64,000 nt of DNA, from contig NZ_CP051155.1 in the NCBI RefSeq assembly GCF_012277275.1, positions 3,162,001 through 3,226,000 of the forward strand. Reading direction: 5' to 3'. The position numbers were made by a program, and so were the translations under genes. This document shows positions 41,875-50,687 of the stretch, one piece after another. How positions within the stretch are numbered: the first letter of the stretch is position 1; each line of letters opens with the position of its first letter. A model generated the notes under the pieces. The model was not told where the DNA came from and did no database searches. It saw nothing but the letters and a program-made list of their open reading frames with translations. The DNA comes from Gephyromycinifex aptenodytis (GTDB taxonomy: Bacteria; Actinomycetota; Actinomycetes; Actinomycetales; Dermatophilaceae).

Positions 41875-42651
41875 ATGCGCATCGCACGGTTCACCACGGG
41901 CGAGGAGCCCCGCTACGGCGTCGTCCAGGGCGAGGGGGAAGAGGCGTGGATCGCCGAGGTCGCCGGCGACCCGCTGTACACCCCCGTCTCCGGGACCGGC
42001 ACACGAGTAGAGCTTGCTGATGCCCGGCTGCTGGCCCCGGTCATCCCGCGCAGCAAGATCATCGGAATCGGCCGCAACTACGCCGACCACGCCAAGGAGA
42101 TGGGCAACGATCTGCCCACGCAGCCGCTGATGTTCCTGATCCCGAACACTGCGGTGGTCGGCCCCGGCGACCCGGTGGTCATGCCCGACCTCACCCAGGA
42201 GGTCAGCTACGAAGGCGAACTGGCGGTCATCATCGGGCGCATCTGCAAGGACGTCCCCGAGGAGAACGCTCTGGACGTGGTTTTCGGCTACACCTGCGCC
42301 AATGATGTGACCGCTCGCGACCTGCAACGCGGCGACGATCAATGGGCGCGAGCCAAGGGGATGGACACGTTCTGTCCACTCGGCCCGTGGATCGAGACCG
42401 ACCTGGACGTCGACGACGTGCGGATCGTGACTCGCCGTGAGGGCGAAGTGGTTCAGGACGGGACGACTGCAGACATGATCTTCGACGTGCGTCAGCTCAT
42501 CGCCGCCTGTTCACGCGCCTTCACCCTGCTTCCCGGCGACGTCATCCTGACCGGCACCCCCGCCGGGGTCGGACCGGTCGAGTCCGGGCAGCGGGTCACC
42601 ATCGAGATCGAAGGGATCGGGGAACTGTCCAACCCGTTCCTGCGACGCTGA
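41875..42651 (+). CDS. Fumarylacetoacetate hydrolase-family protein
   Basis: A 258-residue FAH-fold protein. IIGIGRNYADHAKEMGN near 61-77 and the metal ligands in VSYEGELAVIIGR near 109-121 (Glu pair) and FGYTCANDVTARDLQ near 137-151 (Asp) are conserved, with LTGTPAGVGPVESGQ near 222-236. Relatives hydrolyse acylpyruvates or decarboxylate/isomerise diketoacids; many are oxaloacetate decarboxylases. It lies directly before gltX as in Mycobacterium. Start one base after the upstream stop. Confidence 0.9.
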   Translation: MRIARFTTGEEPRYGVVQGEGEEAWIAEVAGDPLYTPVSGTGTRVELADARLLAPVIPRSKIIGIGRNYADHAKEMGNDLPTQPLMFLIPNTAVVGPGDPVVMPDLTQEVSYEGELAVIIGRICKDVPEENALDVVFGYTCANDVTARDLQRGDDQWARAKGMDTFCPLGPWIETDLDVDDVRIVTRREGEVVQDGTTADMIFDVRQLIAACSRAFTLLPGDVILTGTPAGVGPVESGQRVTIEIEGIGELSNPFLRR

Positions 42652-42791
42652 GGGGCGGGGCGCCGGCCGGGGGCCACCGCGGGGCGGCAAACCCGGTGGG
42701 TGCGTTCACGGTCAGCGATTTGTGGGCGCTGCGCTCGGGGCTGGCCGGGTACTGCGGGCATACACGGGTGGGGCGCACCCCGGGACCTCGA

Positions 42792-42797
42792 TAGGCT
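42792..42797 (+). promoter_or_regulatory. -10 box of gltX promoter
   Basis: TAGGCT lies 9 bases before ATG 42807, so the leader would be only about two to three bases. Confidence 0.5.
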
Positions 42798-42806
42798 TAA
42801 CTCACC

Positions 42807-44351
42807 ATGACTGCTTCTTCTTCGAATCTCGCCTCGACGCCGCGATTGCGCGTCGCCCCTTCGCCCACCGGTGATCCGCACGTCGGCACGGCGTACATGT
42901 CGCTGTTCAACCTTGCCTTCGCTCGCCATGAGGGCGGTTCCTTCGTGCTGCGCATCGAGGACACCGACCGGGCCCGGTTCCGGGCGGATTCCGAGGAGCA
43001 GATCTTCGCCACCCTGCGTTGGCTGGGATTGGCTTGGGACGAAGGCCCGGACGTCGGGGGACCATATGCGCCCTACCGCCAGTCCGAGCGCCTGGACACC
43101 TACCGCCCGTATGTGGAGAAGCTGCTGGCGGACGGGCACGCCTACTACTGCTGGTGTTCCGCCGAGCGGCTGGCGCAGATGCGCGCCGAGCAGCAGGCGA
43201 GCAAGAGCTCGGTCACTGGCTATGACCGACTGTGCCTGGGCAAGACGCGGGAGGAACGCGCCGAGCTGCCCGGCTTCACCCCGACCCCGGTGGTGCGGAT
43301 GCGCATCCCGGACGATGCGCCGCTGGTTTTCGACGACCTCATCCGCGGCGAGACCAAGGCGCCACCGCCGGATGACCAGGTGATCTTCAAAGCGGACGGC
43401 TTTCCCACCTACCACCTGGCCGTCGTCGTCGACGACCACGAGATGGGCATCACCCACGTCGTGCGCGGGGAGGAGTGGATCTCCTCCACCCCCAAGCACC
43501 TGCTGCTCTACCGGTGGTTGGGCCTACCTGAGCCACGGTTCGCGCACATGCCGCTGCTGCGAAACACCGACAAGTCCAAGATCAGCAAACGCAAGAACCC
43601 CGCGGCGCGGCTGACCTGGTTCCAGCAGGAGGGCTACCTGCCTGAGGCGCTGGTGAACTTCCTGGCGCTGCTGGCCTACCCCCCGATCACCGAAGAGGGG
43701 CCGGAGGGCAGCGTGGAACGGGAGGTCTTCTCCTTCGAGGAGTTCGCCCAGCACTTCGACTGGAGCAAGGTCAACCCGGTCGGGCCGATCTTCGACCTCG
43801 GCAAGCTCGACTGGCTCAACGGCCTCTACATCCGGGAGCTGGAGGTCAAGGAACTGGCCGCGCGGCTGCTGCCCTTCCTCGTGGAGGCCGGCGTGCTGCC
43901 GCCGCGGCCATCGCTGGGGGAGTTGGGCCGACTGGAAGAAGTCACCGCCCTCATCCAGCCGCGTCTGACCCACCTGACCAAGGCCGCCGATCAGGTTCGC
44001 CCGTACTTCGTCGCCGACGACGAACTCGTCATCGACCCCGACGCCCGGGCCCAGCTGAAGGAGAACGCGGCGCAGGTGCTCGACGCGGCGATCCAGCGGC
44101 TGGAGGCGCTGCCGGATCGCCAGGGTGATCTGGTTACCGGAGATGGCCGAGGGTGGGAGCACGAGAACATCCAGGCCCAGTTGCGCGCGGCGCTGGTCGA
44201 CGAACTGGGTTTGAAGCCGAAGTTCGCGTTCGCGCCGTTGCGCACTGCGATCTCCGGAGCGCGCGTCTCGCCGCCGCTGTTCGAGTCGATGGAGATCCTC
44301 GGTCGCCATTCCAGTCTGGCCCGGCTTCGGGCCCTGCGCGCAAGCCTGTGA
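42807..44351 (+). CDS. gltX: Glutamyl-tRNA synthetase (probably non-discriminating)
   Basis: GltX, 514 residues. The HIGH-type motif is APSPTGDPHVGTAYMSLFN near 16-34 and the KMSKS-type motif KISKRKNPAARLTWFQ near 257-272. The C-terminal helical anticodon-binding domain is full length. Because gatCAB is present and no glutaminyl-tRNA synthetase is seen, it probably charges both tRNA(Glu) and tRNA(Gln) with glutamate. The stop overlaps the next gene by 4 bases. Confidence 0.97.
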   Translation: MTASSSNLASTPRLRVAPSPTGDPHVGTAYMSLFNLAFARHEGGSFVLRIEDTDRARFRADSEEQIFATLRWLGLAWDEGPDVGGPYAPYRQSERLDTYRPYVEKLLADGHAYYCWCSAERLAQMRAEQQASKSSVTGYDRLCLGKTREERAELPGFTPTPVVRMRIPDDAPLVFDDLIRGETKAPPPDDQVIFKADGFPTYHLAVVVDDHEMGITHVVRGEEWISSTPKHLLLYRWLGLPEPRFAHMPLLRNTDKSKISKRKNPAARLTWFQQEGYLPEALVNFLALLAYPPITEEGPEGSVEREVFSFEEFAQHFDWSKVNPVGPIFDLGKLDWLNGLYIRELEVKELAARLLPFLVEAGVLPPRPSLGELGRLEEVTALIQPRLTHLTKAADQVRPYFVADDELVIDPDARAQLKENAAQVLDAAIQRLEALPDRQGDLVTGDGRGWEHENIQAQLRAALVDELGLKPKFAFAPLRTAISGARVSPPLFESMEILGRHSSLARLRALRASL

Positions 44352-45088
44352 GCTGGGACCAGCCCGTCCGGGGCCTGCTGCTGGACATCGACGACACCCT
44401 GGTCGACACCCAGGCCGCCATGCGCAGCTCATGCATGCGCGGGGCTGCGGCTGCCTGGCCGAAGGCGTCACCGGAACTGCACGAGTCGATCTCGGGCATC
44501 TTCTACGACGACCCCGGCGGCTATTTCGACCGCTACACCCTCGGGGAGTTTCCGTTCGCTCAGATGCGGGCGGCCCGCTATCACGAGGCGTGCCGCAGGC
44601 TGGGGATCGCCGAGCAGGGTTTCGAGACGTTCGAGGCCGCCTATCGCGAGGCATTCGCAACGTGTCAGCACCTCTTCGACGACGTGCCCGGCATGCTCGC
44701 CGCTGCCCAGGCCCACGGGGTTGCGGTGGCGTTCGTCACCAACTCGGGGCAGGAGCAGACCGAGATCAAGATGACCGCGGTCGGTCTTCGCGGGCCGGTT
44801 GTCACCACAGACACTCTCGGGGTTGGCAAGCCTGACCCGGCGATCTTCACCCGCGCGATGGAACTCGTCGGTACGCCGCGCGAGCAGACACTCGTCGTCG
44901 GCGACACCCTGCCCACCGATGTCGTCGGTGGCCGCGCGGCCGGGCTGCGTGTCGCCTGGCTGCAACGCACCGGAGTCTCTCAACCGCGCAACGCCGGCTG
45001 GGACACCCCGCTGTCCGAACTGGATGACTCCGGGGTCCGTATCATCCACGGGCTGGGCGACCTCACCGACTGGTTCGCCCGCGACTGA
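44348..45088 (+). CDS. HAD-superfamily phosphatase
   Basis: A 246-residue HAD hydrolase. Motif I is LLLDIDDTLVDTQ near residues 11-23, motif II the Thr in VAFVTNSGQEQ near 136-142, motif III Lys in LGVGKPDPAIFT near 157-168, and motif IV VVGDTLPTDVVGG near 181-193. The cap inserted after motif I is helical (C1). It removes phosphate from an unknown small substrate. GTG 44348 overlaps the gltX stop by 4 bases. Confidence 0.9.
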   Translation: MSWDQPVRGLLLDIDDTLVDTQAAMRSSCMRGAAAAWPKASPELHESISGIFYDDPGGYFDRYTLGEFPFAQMRAARYHEACRRLGIAEQGFETFEAAYREAFATCQHLFDDVPGMLAAAQAHGVAVAFVTNSGQEQTEIKMTAVGLRGPVVTTDTLGVGKPDPAIFTRAMELVGTPREQTLVVGDTLPTDVVGGRAAGLRVAWLQRTGVSQPRNAGWDTPLSELDDSGVRIIHGLGDLTDWFARD

Positions 45089-45432
45089 CTCGCTGTGCGC
45101 CACGCCCTGCCCACCCGACAACTGCAAAACAGTAGGTCGCTCCGGCCCCACGACGTCCCACCGCGACTCGCGGCGGGGCTTCGTTTCCGAGCCCGGCGTC
45201 GCGGATTGAGAGAGCGCGGCGCCGACTTCGCTCGGGCAACCCTCGGTGCGGGGCTTACGGGTGGGCAAACCGCCCTTTGTCGAAGACATCCTGGCCGCAG
45301 GTGAGATCTGGAGTGCCTTCACGCCCTGCGACGGTCATCGGCCGGTATGCGGGTCGTGCTGACGCGGCTGTCGCCAGCGGCTAATGTCGCGGCGTCGCCC
45401 TTCTCGGGGCGGGGCGCAGGAAGGTGCAGGCG
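45089..45432. other. Intergenic region after gltX-HAD
   Basis: About 340 bases. A GC-rich hairpin (45157-45177: CCC.CCGCGA / TCGCGG.GGG) followed by CTTCGTTT may end the operon. The remainder holds nothing recognised. Confidence 0.4.
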
Positions 45433-47025
45433 ATGAACATCGAGAAGTGGTTCCTGTCCAACCAGGAGCGCGGCAACCCCTGGACGCGGTTGGCCTACCG
45501 CCACGGCGACCAGGGATGGAGCAGCGGCAATGGAGCCCGCGTCCACGTTCACGGCGCCGACTACTTCGCCCGCCTCCGCGAACTCATCGAAGCCCAGGGC
45601 GAGGGCGACATCCTGCTGTTCACCGACTGGCGCGGCGACCCCGACGAGCAGATGAGCGATGACGGCACCACGATCGTCGAGGTCTTCACCGCCGCCGCCG
45701 CGCGGGGAGTCATGGTCAAGGGTCTGTTCTGGCGCTCCCACCTCGACAAGCTTGCCTACTCCGAGACAGAGAACCGCTCGCTGGCCAACGCCATCCGTGA
45801 CGCCGGCGGGGAGGTCATCCTCGACATGCGGGTCCTACCGTTCGGCTCACACCACCAGAAGCTGGTCGTGCTGCGCCATCGCGATGACCCCACCCGCGAT
45901 GCCGCGTTCATCGGCGGCATCGACCTGTGTCACACCCGCCGCGACGACGCGCTGCATCGCGGTGATCCGCAGCCGGTGCAGATGGGGGAGGTGTGGGGAC
46001 AGACCCCCGCCTGGCACGACATGATGATCGAGGTCCACGGCCCGGCCGTCGGTGATGTCGAGGCGACGTTCCGCGAGCGGTGGGACGACCCGACTCCGCC
46101 GGTGCTCGACCCCATCTCACTGGCGCAGGCGAGGCTCAAGCACGACGACGAACACGCCGACCCGATGCCGCCGCAGCAGGCGGACCCGCCTCGGGCCGGT
46201 ACGGCAAACGTGCAGATCCTGCGCACTTACCCGGCTCGGCGCCCGTCTTTTCCGTTTGCGCCCGAGGGTGAGCGCAGCATCGCCCGCGCCTACAACAAGG
46301 CCGTGCGACGGGCGGAGTCGCTGATCTACATCGAGGATCAATACTTCTGGAGCGGCGAGGTGGTTTCGTGCTTCGCTACCGCCTTGGCGCAGAACCCCGA
46401 GCTGCGCATGATCGTCGTCTTGTCGACCTACACGATGGCCGACACCCGAGCCGCGAAGGCTGGAACGATGTGGTCACGCGTTGAAGCGCTGCGCGATCTC
46501 TACCGGGCCGGCGGTGACCGGGTCGGCGTGTATGGTCTGGAGAATCACTGGGGCACACCGGTTTACGTTCATTCCAAGTTTTGTGTCGTCGACGACGTCT
46601 GGATGACGGTCGGCTCCGACAACGTCAACCGTCGCTCGTGGACCTACGACTCCGAGATCACCTGCGCCGTGCTGGACGAAACGAGGGACGAACGCGAACC
46701 GTGCACGCTGCGGGCCGATGGCGACCAGGCTCGGAGTCTGCCGCGTGAGACGCGCCTGCGCTTGTTCCGGGAGCATCTGGACCGGAACGACGATGCCGGT
46801 CTGATCGATCCCGCCACAGCGTTCAAGGCATTCCGGGAGAGCGCTGCGAGGCTCGACGCCTGGCATGCCGCGGGGCGGCTCGGCACCCGTCCGCCCGGTC
46901 GGGTGCGCACCTACCCGCTGCCCGAGATCACCCCGCTCGAGAAGGCCTTCGGCAAGGTCGCCTACCGCTTCGTGGAGGACCCCGACGGTCGGCCGCGACG
47001 ACTGCGTGGAACCAATCGCTTCTGA
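45433..47025 (+). CDS. Phospholipase D-family protein
   Basis: A 530-residue protein with two PLD half-sites. The first is FGSHHQKLVVLRHRD near 137-151, followed by DAAFIGGIDLCHTRRDD. The second is VYVHSKFCVVDDVWMTVGSDN near 376-396 (HxK then D and GSDN). Together they form one active site for phosphodiester transfer or hydrolysis. There is no signal peptide or membrane helix, so it is probably cytoplasmic or membrane-associated. ATG 45433 follows GGAAGG at 9 bases; GTG 45424 is an alternative. Substrate could be a phospholipid such as cardiolipin. Confidence 0.9.
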   Translation: MNIEKWFLSNQERGNPWTRLAYRHGDQGWSSGNGARVHVHGADYFARLRELIEAQGEGDILLFTDWRGDPDEQMSDDGTTIVEVFTAAAARGVMVKGLFWRSHLDKLAYSETENRSLANAIRDAGGEVILDMRVLPFGSHHQKLVVLRHRDDPTRDAAFIGGIDLCHTRRDDALHRGDPQPVQMGEVWGQTPAWHDMMIEVHGPAVGDVEATFRERWDDPTPPVLDPISLAQARLKHDDEHADPMPPQQADPPRAGTANVQILRTYPARRPSFPFAPEGERSIARAYNKAVRRAESLIYIEDQYFWSGEVVSCFATALAQNPELRMIVVLSTYTMADTRAAKAGTMWSRVEALRDLYRAGGDRVGVYGLENHWGTPVYVHSKFCVVDDVWMTVGSDNVNRRSWTYDSEITCAVLDETRDEREPCTLRADGDQARSLPRETRLRLFREHLDRNDDAGLIDPATAFKAFRESAARLDAWHAAGRLGTRPPGRVRTYPLPEITPLEKAFGKVAYRFVEDPDGRPRRLRGTNRF

Positions 47026-47035
47026 GCGCGATTGG
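47012..47035. terminator. Hairpin between convergent PLD and sirtuin genes
   Basis: Perfect 8-bp stem CCAATCGC / GCGATTGG with an 8-base loop; the loop includes part of the PLD stop codon. It may serve both strands. Confidence 0.5.
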
Positions 47036-47071
47036 GGTGAAGGATCTCAGCGGGTCGCTCCCTGGCGTCGT

Positions 47072-47983
47072 TCAGGTGAGTCCGAGCGGGAGGCCGGTGG
47101 CGTACTCGCCGTCGACGACCTGCCCGAAGTCGTCGTCGATGCCGAGCATGCCCGCGAGGGTGACCAGTGATTCGCCGAGTCCGGCGTCGATGCGGTGGGT
47201 GGCCTCGGTATCGCCGCGGGTGCGGCCACGGGTGATGACGGCGATGGGGCGACCAGCTTTGTGCGAGTGGCGCACGAACCGGTAGCCGCTCATCACCTTC
47301 AGGCTCGACCCGAGAACAAGGAGGAGTCGGGAGTCGTCCACGATCTCGTAGGCGGCAGCGACCCGATCCCTGGGAACGTTCTCACCGAAGTACACGACGT
47401 GCGGTTTGAGGGTGTCGGCGCCGCAGCGCCGACAGGTCGCCAGGACGAACGCGCTGACGTCGGCCTCGTCCAAGCTCACGTCTCCGTCAGGTCGGATCTC
47501 GCCCGTGCGTACCCGGTCGGCGAATCCCGGGTTGAGGCGCGCCAACTCGGCTTCCATCACCTCGCGGGGGATGCGCTCCTCACAGGTCAGGCAGCGCACC
47601 TGGCTCAGCGTGCCGTGCAACTCCAGCACGTCGGTGGCTCCCGCCTCCTGATGGAGCCCGTCGACGTTCTGCGTGACGAGGCCGCGCACGAAACCCTCAC
47701 GCTGCAAGGCGGCCACCACCCGGTGACCAGCGTTGGGGCGTGAGGCCGCAAACCTGGCCCAGCCCACATGCGCACGCGACCAATACCGGCGTCGCGACTC
47801 GGGGCCGGACGTGAACTGCTGGTAGGTCATCGGCTCGACCCGCCGCTGCCCGTCAGGGCCGCGGTAATCGGGAATGCCCGACTCGGTACTCATGCCCGCG
47901 CCGGTGAGGATCGCGACGCGACCACCGGCGACGAGATCGGCGATCACCTCGAGCTCGGCAAGGTCGGGGTGGGGAGTGCTCAC
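47072..47983 (-). CDS. Sir2-family NAD-dependent protein deacylase
   Basis: A sirtuin of 303 residues. VAILTGAGMSTESGIPDYRG near 22-41 binds NAD, TQNVDGLHQEAG and the catalytic His in LELHGTLSQVRC follow near 105-128, and four zinc cysteines appear as CLTCEE and CRRCGADTLKPHVVYFGE. It removes acyl groups from lysines, producing nicotinamide and O-acyl-ADP-ribose. GTG 47983 was chosen because it is 6 bases after GATAAT; an upstream start at 48025 would add 14 unrelated residues. It is convergent with the PLD gene. Confidence 0.92.
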   Translation of the reverse strand: MSTPHPDLAELEVIADLVAGGRVAILTGAGMSTESGIPDYRGPDGQRRVEPMTYQQFTSGPESRRRYWSRAHVGWARFAASRPNAGHRVVAALQREGFVRGLVTQNVDGLHQEAGATDVLELHGTLSQVRCLTCEERIPREVMEAELARLNPGFADRVRTGEIRPDGDVSLDEADVSAFVLATCRRCGADTLKPHVVYFGENVPRDRVAAAYEIVDDSRLLLVLGSSLKVMSGYRFVRHSHKAGRPIAVITRGRTRGDTEATHRIDAGLGESLVTLAGMLGIDDDFGQVVDGEYATGLPLGLT

Positions 47984-47989
47984 AGCACC

Positions 47990-47995
47990 ATTATC
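47990..47995 (-). promoter_or_regulatory. -10 box of a leaderless sirtuin promoter
   Basis: Minus strand GATAAT, six bases (GGTGCT), then GTG at 47983. Confidence 0.55.
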
Positions 47996-48052
47996 CGGCA
48001 GTGCGCGACTCTCGCTCGCAGGCACGGTGTGTCGATCACCAGCCCGGTGGGG

Positions 48053-49687
48053 TCACCAGGGGTAGGGGCGGTAGTCCTTGAGGAAGACGCCGTGGGTGTC
48101 ATCGCCTGCCTCGCCGCGGACGATGGGGTCGTACACGCGGGCGGCTCCGTCGAGCAGATCCAGTGGGGCGTGCCAGCCTTCGGCGGCGATCCGGAGCTTG
48201 TCGACGTGGGGGCGTTCGTCGGTGATCCAGCCGGTGTCGACGGCGGTCATGAGGATCTTGTCGGTTTGGAACATCTCGCCAGCCGAGGTGCGGGTGAGCA
48301 TGTTGAGCGCGGCTTTGGCCATGTTGGTGTGCGGGTGCCCGGCGCCCTTGTAGCGTCGGGCGAACTGGCCCTCCATCGCCGAGACGTTGACGACGTAGGC
48401 GCGTCGCGCTCCGGCCTGCACGGCGGCCCGCATCGCCGGGCGCAGACGGCTGATCAGGATGAACGGCGCTGTCGAGTTGCACATCTGCACCTCGAGCAGC
48501 TCCAGCGGATCGACCTGTTCCACGGTGTGGGTCCAGGAGTTGGTGCGCTGCAGGTCGGGCAGGAGGCCTCCGGCGTCGATGGCCGTGCCGTCGACATGCC
48601 GGTCCAGTGATGCCTGGCCGGCGGACAGCGCGAGCGAGGTCATCGCGGCGGCGGATCGCGCCACCTGGGTTGTTGCTGCGGTTTTTTCGGTACCCACTGT
48701 GCCGTCGGGCAGGTGATGGGAGGCGTTGGTGCGCAGTGTGCCGACGAGGGCGGCCGGGTGGGCGTCGCTGATCCGCTCGAATGTGAGCATGCGGGGACGC
48801 AGGGCGTCGCCGGTGAGGGGGAGGTCTTCGCCCTCGAGGAGGTGGGAGTAGGAGCCGGGGGAGCGGCGCACCGTCTGGGCCGCGTTGTTGATGAGGATGT
48901 CGAGCGGTCCGGCGGCGGCGACTTCCTCGGCGAGGGCGACGACCTGGGTGGGGTCGCGCAGATCGATGCCGATGATGCTCAACCGGTCAAGCCACTCTTG
49001 GGCGTCGGCGAGTTCGGCGAAGCGGCGTGCAGCGTCACGTGGAAAACGCGTCGTGATGCTCAGGTCGGCGCCGTCGCGAAGGAGCCGCAGTGCGATGTAC
49101 ATGCCGATCTTGGCGCGCCCGCCGGTGAGCAGGGCGCGCTTGCCGCGTAGGTCGGTGTGCTGGTCGCGGCGGGTGTGGGAGTCGGCGGCGCACTCGGGGC
49201 AGAGCCAGTGGTAGAAGGCGTCGACCCGCGTGTAGGGGCGGTGGCAGATGTAGCAACCGCGGGCGAAGTTGAGCTCGCCGGCGCTGGCGCCCCGCACGGA
49301 GCTCACGAGAGGGATTCCGCGGGTTTCGTCGTCGATACGATCGGGGCTGCCGGTTGCCGTGCTCGCGAGGACGGCGCGGTCGGCCTCAAGTAGCGGCTCC
49401 CGCTCTTGTTGGCGCGCTTCGGCGCGCCTCGCTTTGCGGACGCGGTTGCGCATCGTCGCAGCAGCCCGCTTCACGGTCTCGATGTCCGGGTGCCCGCAGG
49501 GAAGTTTGTGCAGCATGCCGAGGACTCGCAACGTGGTGGCGAGGTCATCGGCGTCGACTCCGGGTCCGAGCTGTGGTCCGGCCGCTGGGAACTGCGCGGC
49601 GGGGTCCTCGGGGCAGGCGCTCGCGTCGCCGAGTTCGCTGGCGGAGGCGGTCGCGTTCGGGCCAGCGCCGGGGGAGTGCTCGTCCAC
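48053..49687 (-). CDS. SDR-fold protein with N-terminal four-cysteine zinc motif and no YxxxK tyrosine
   Basis: About 544 residues. The N-terminal 130 are low-complexity and helical. Residues ~145-180 hold CYICHRPYTRVDAFYHWLCP plus ECAADS, a CxxC-CxxC zinc motif. A Rossmann domain follows with GKRALLTGGRAKIGMYIALR, LDILINNAAQTV and the SDR serine in VVNVSAMEGQF. The canonical Tyr-x3-Lys is replaced by HTNMAKAALNML: Lys is kept but Thr sits where Tyr should be. I recall similar proteins in fungi and plants. GTG 49687 is preferred (6 bases after CATAGT); TTG 49807 would add 40 residues. Confidence 0.8.
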   Translation of the reverse strand: MDEHSPGAGPNATASASELGDASACPEDPAAQFPAAGPQLGPGVDADDLATTLRVLGMLHKLPCGHPDIETVKRAAATMRNRVRKARRAEARQQEREPLLEADRAVLASTATGSPDRIDDETRGIPLVSSVRGASAGELNFARGCYICHRPYTRVDAFYHWLCPECAADSHTRRDQHTDLRGKRALLTGGRAKIGMYIALRLLRDGADLSITTRFPRDAARRFAELADAQEWLDRLSIIGIDLRDPTQVVALAEEVAAAGPLDILINNAAQTVRRSPGSYSHLLEGEDLPLTGDALRPRMLTFERISDAHPAALVGTLRTNASHHLPDGTVGTEKTAATTQVARSAAAMTSLALSAGQASLDRHVDGTAIDAGGLLPDLQRTNSWTHTVEQVDPLELLEVQMCNSTAPFILISRLRPAMRAAVQAGARRAYVVNVSAMEGQFARRYKGAGHPHTNMAKAALNMLTRTSAGEMFQTDKILMTAVDTGWITDERPHVDKLRIAAEGWHAPLDLLDGAARVYDPIVRGEAGDDTHGVFLKDYRPYPW

Positions 49688-49693
49688 CGCACC

Positions 49694-49699
49694 ACTATG
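49694..49699 (-). promoter_or_regulatory. -10 box of a leaderless promoter for the zinc-motif SDR
   Basis: Minus strand CATAGT, six bases (GGTGCG), then GTG at 49687. Confidence 0.45.
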
Positions 49700-50274
49700 A
49701 CGCGACGACCCGGAGCTACTGAAACCCGCGGCGGGCAGCCAGACTCCGGCGCACCGGTCCGCACTAGCCACAGTTCCGTCGCGCTCCCGATCTGTCGGGG
49801 TGTGCAAATTCCAGGAGTGCAGACTCTGGCGACTGCCATCCGGCCCAGTCGGCCTTCTCCAGGACCTGTTCTGTCAGAGCCACGAGTTGCCGGCGGGCAA
49901 AGCCTGTCGCCGTTCGTCGGGTCGTTCGGCCTGCTGAGCCTGCTCGTCGGTGTCGCGACCTCCACCGGCTCCGGTCCCTGCTCAGGCCTCGGCCGGAACA
50001 TCAGCTGCATCGGTGTCGCCTGCGATGACGGAACACGCACGTAATCTGGCCACCTGAGCGCCATTGACAGTGCGATGAGCAGCGCTGGGTGGACAAGGTC
50101 GCAACCATGAGGGCGCTTAACCGGCTCGGCAGGGCACGCACGCGCTCAACCGATTTGGGGACACCGGGCTGTGCCGCTACAGTAAGTCCTCGTGATCGCG
50201 GGCCGTTCTGAAGGCCTCAAAACCCTCCCTCAGCGAGCGGTGAAGAGGATTTCACGACCGTTCGGGATACCCCA
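49700..50274. other. Intergenic region between the SDR and tRNA genes
   Basis: About 575 bases. Apart from the tRNA promoter at 50155 and a palindrome at 50267-50282, nothing is recognised. A plus-strand open frame continues to 50044 but lies mostly over the SDR gene and has no family features. Confidence 0.5.
50155..50183 (+). promoter_or_regulatory. Promoter of the tRNA-Gln/tRNA-Glu unit
   Basis: TTGGGG (50155-50160), a 17-base spacer, and TACAGT (50178-50183). Transcription would begin about 85 bases before tRNA-Gln. Confidence 0.65.
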
Positions 50275-50346
50275 TGGGGTATGGTGTAATTGGCAGCACG
50301 ACTGATTCTGGTTCAGTTAGTCTAGGTTCGAGTCCTGGTACCCCAG
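50275..50346 (+). tRNA. tRNA-Gln (anticodon CTG)
   Basis: A 72-base cloverleaf. The acceptor stem TGGGGTA pairs with TACCCCA, with discriminator G. The anticodon stem ACTGA/TCAGT encloses TTCTGGT, giving CTG. The T arm is AGGTTCGAGTCCT. CCA is not encoded. In this genome the tRNA should be charged with Glu by GltX and amidated by GatCAB. Confidence 0.95.
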
Positions 50347-50429
50347 CTCTGATCGGCCTTCGTGGTCGATTAGGAGAAGCACAACCGTCCAGGTAGTGTT
50401 TCGCCGTTGTCGCAAGCAGGCAACAATTT

Positions 50430-50502
50430 GGCCCCGTTGTGTAGTGGCCTAGCACGCCGCCCTCTCAAGGCGGTAGCGCGGGTTCGAATCCCGTCGGGGC
50501 TA
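50430..50502 (+). tRNA. tRNA-Glu (anticodon CTC)
   Basis: A 73-base cloverleaf. The acceptor GGCCCCG pairs with CGGGGCT (first pair G-T, as usual for actinobacterial tRNA-Glu), with discriminator A. The anticodon stem CCGCC/GGCGG encloses CTCTCAA, giving CTC. CCA is not encoded. It lies 83 bases after tRNA-Gln and just before a terminator. Confidence 0.95.
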
Positions 50503-50508
50503 CAAATC

Positions 50509-50543
50509 AAAGCGCCCTCCTCTTCGTGAGGGGGGCGCTTTTT
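50509..50543 (+). terminator. Terminator of the tRNA unit
   Basis: AAAGCGCCCTCCTC pairs with GAGGGGGGCGCTTT over about 14 bp (one T-G) around a TTCGT loop, followed by TT. Confidence 0.85.
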
Positions 50544-50642
50544 GCTGCGCTCAGAGGAACCTGCGTGGCGCGCCAGCCAGGCTATATGCCCGGTTCGACC
50601 GGGCTGGCGCTGGGAACGGGGACGTCCGCACTGCGCCCGGAA

Positions 50643-50685
50643 ATCACCCTCGCGTCGACCGGATGCTTGCCGACGCGAGGGTGAT
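50643..50685 (-). terminator. Terminator of the iclR gene
   Basis: Perfect 15-bp inverted repeat ATCACCCTCGCGTCG / CGACGCGAGGGTGAT with a 13-base loop, located 3 bases beyond the iclR stop on the minus strand. Confidence 0.7.
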
Positions 50686-50687
50686 GT

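Noticed and set aside
49406-50044. Plus-strand open frame overlapping the 5' half of the zinc-motif SDR
   Set aside because: It lies opposite a better gene, and its translation has no family features or start signal.
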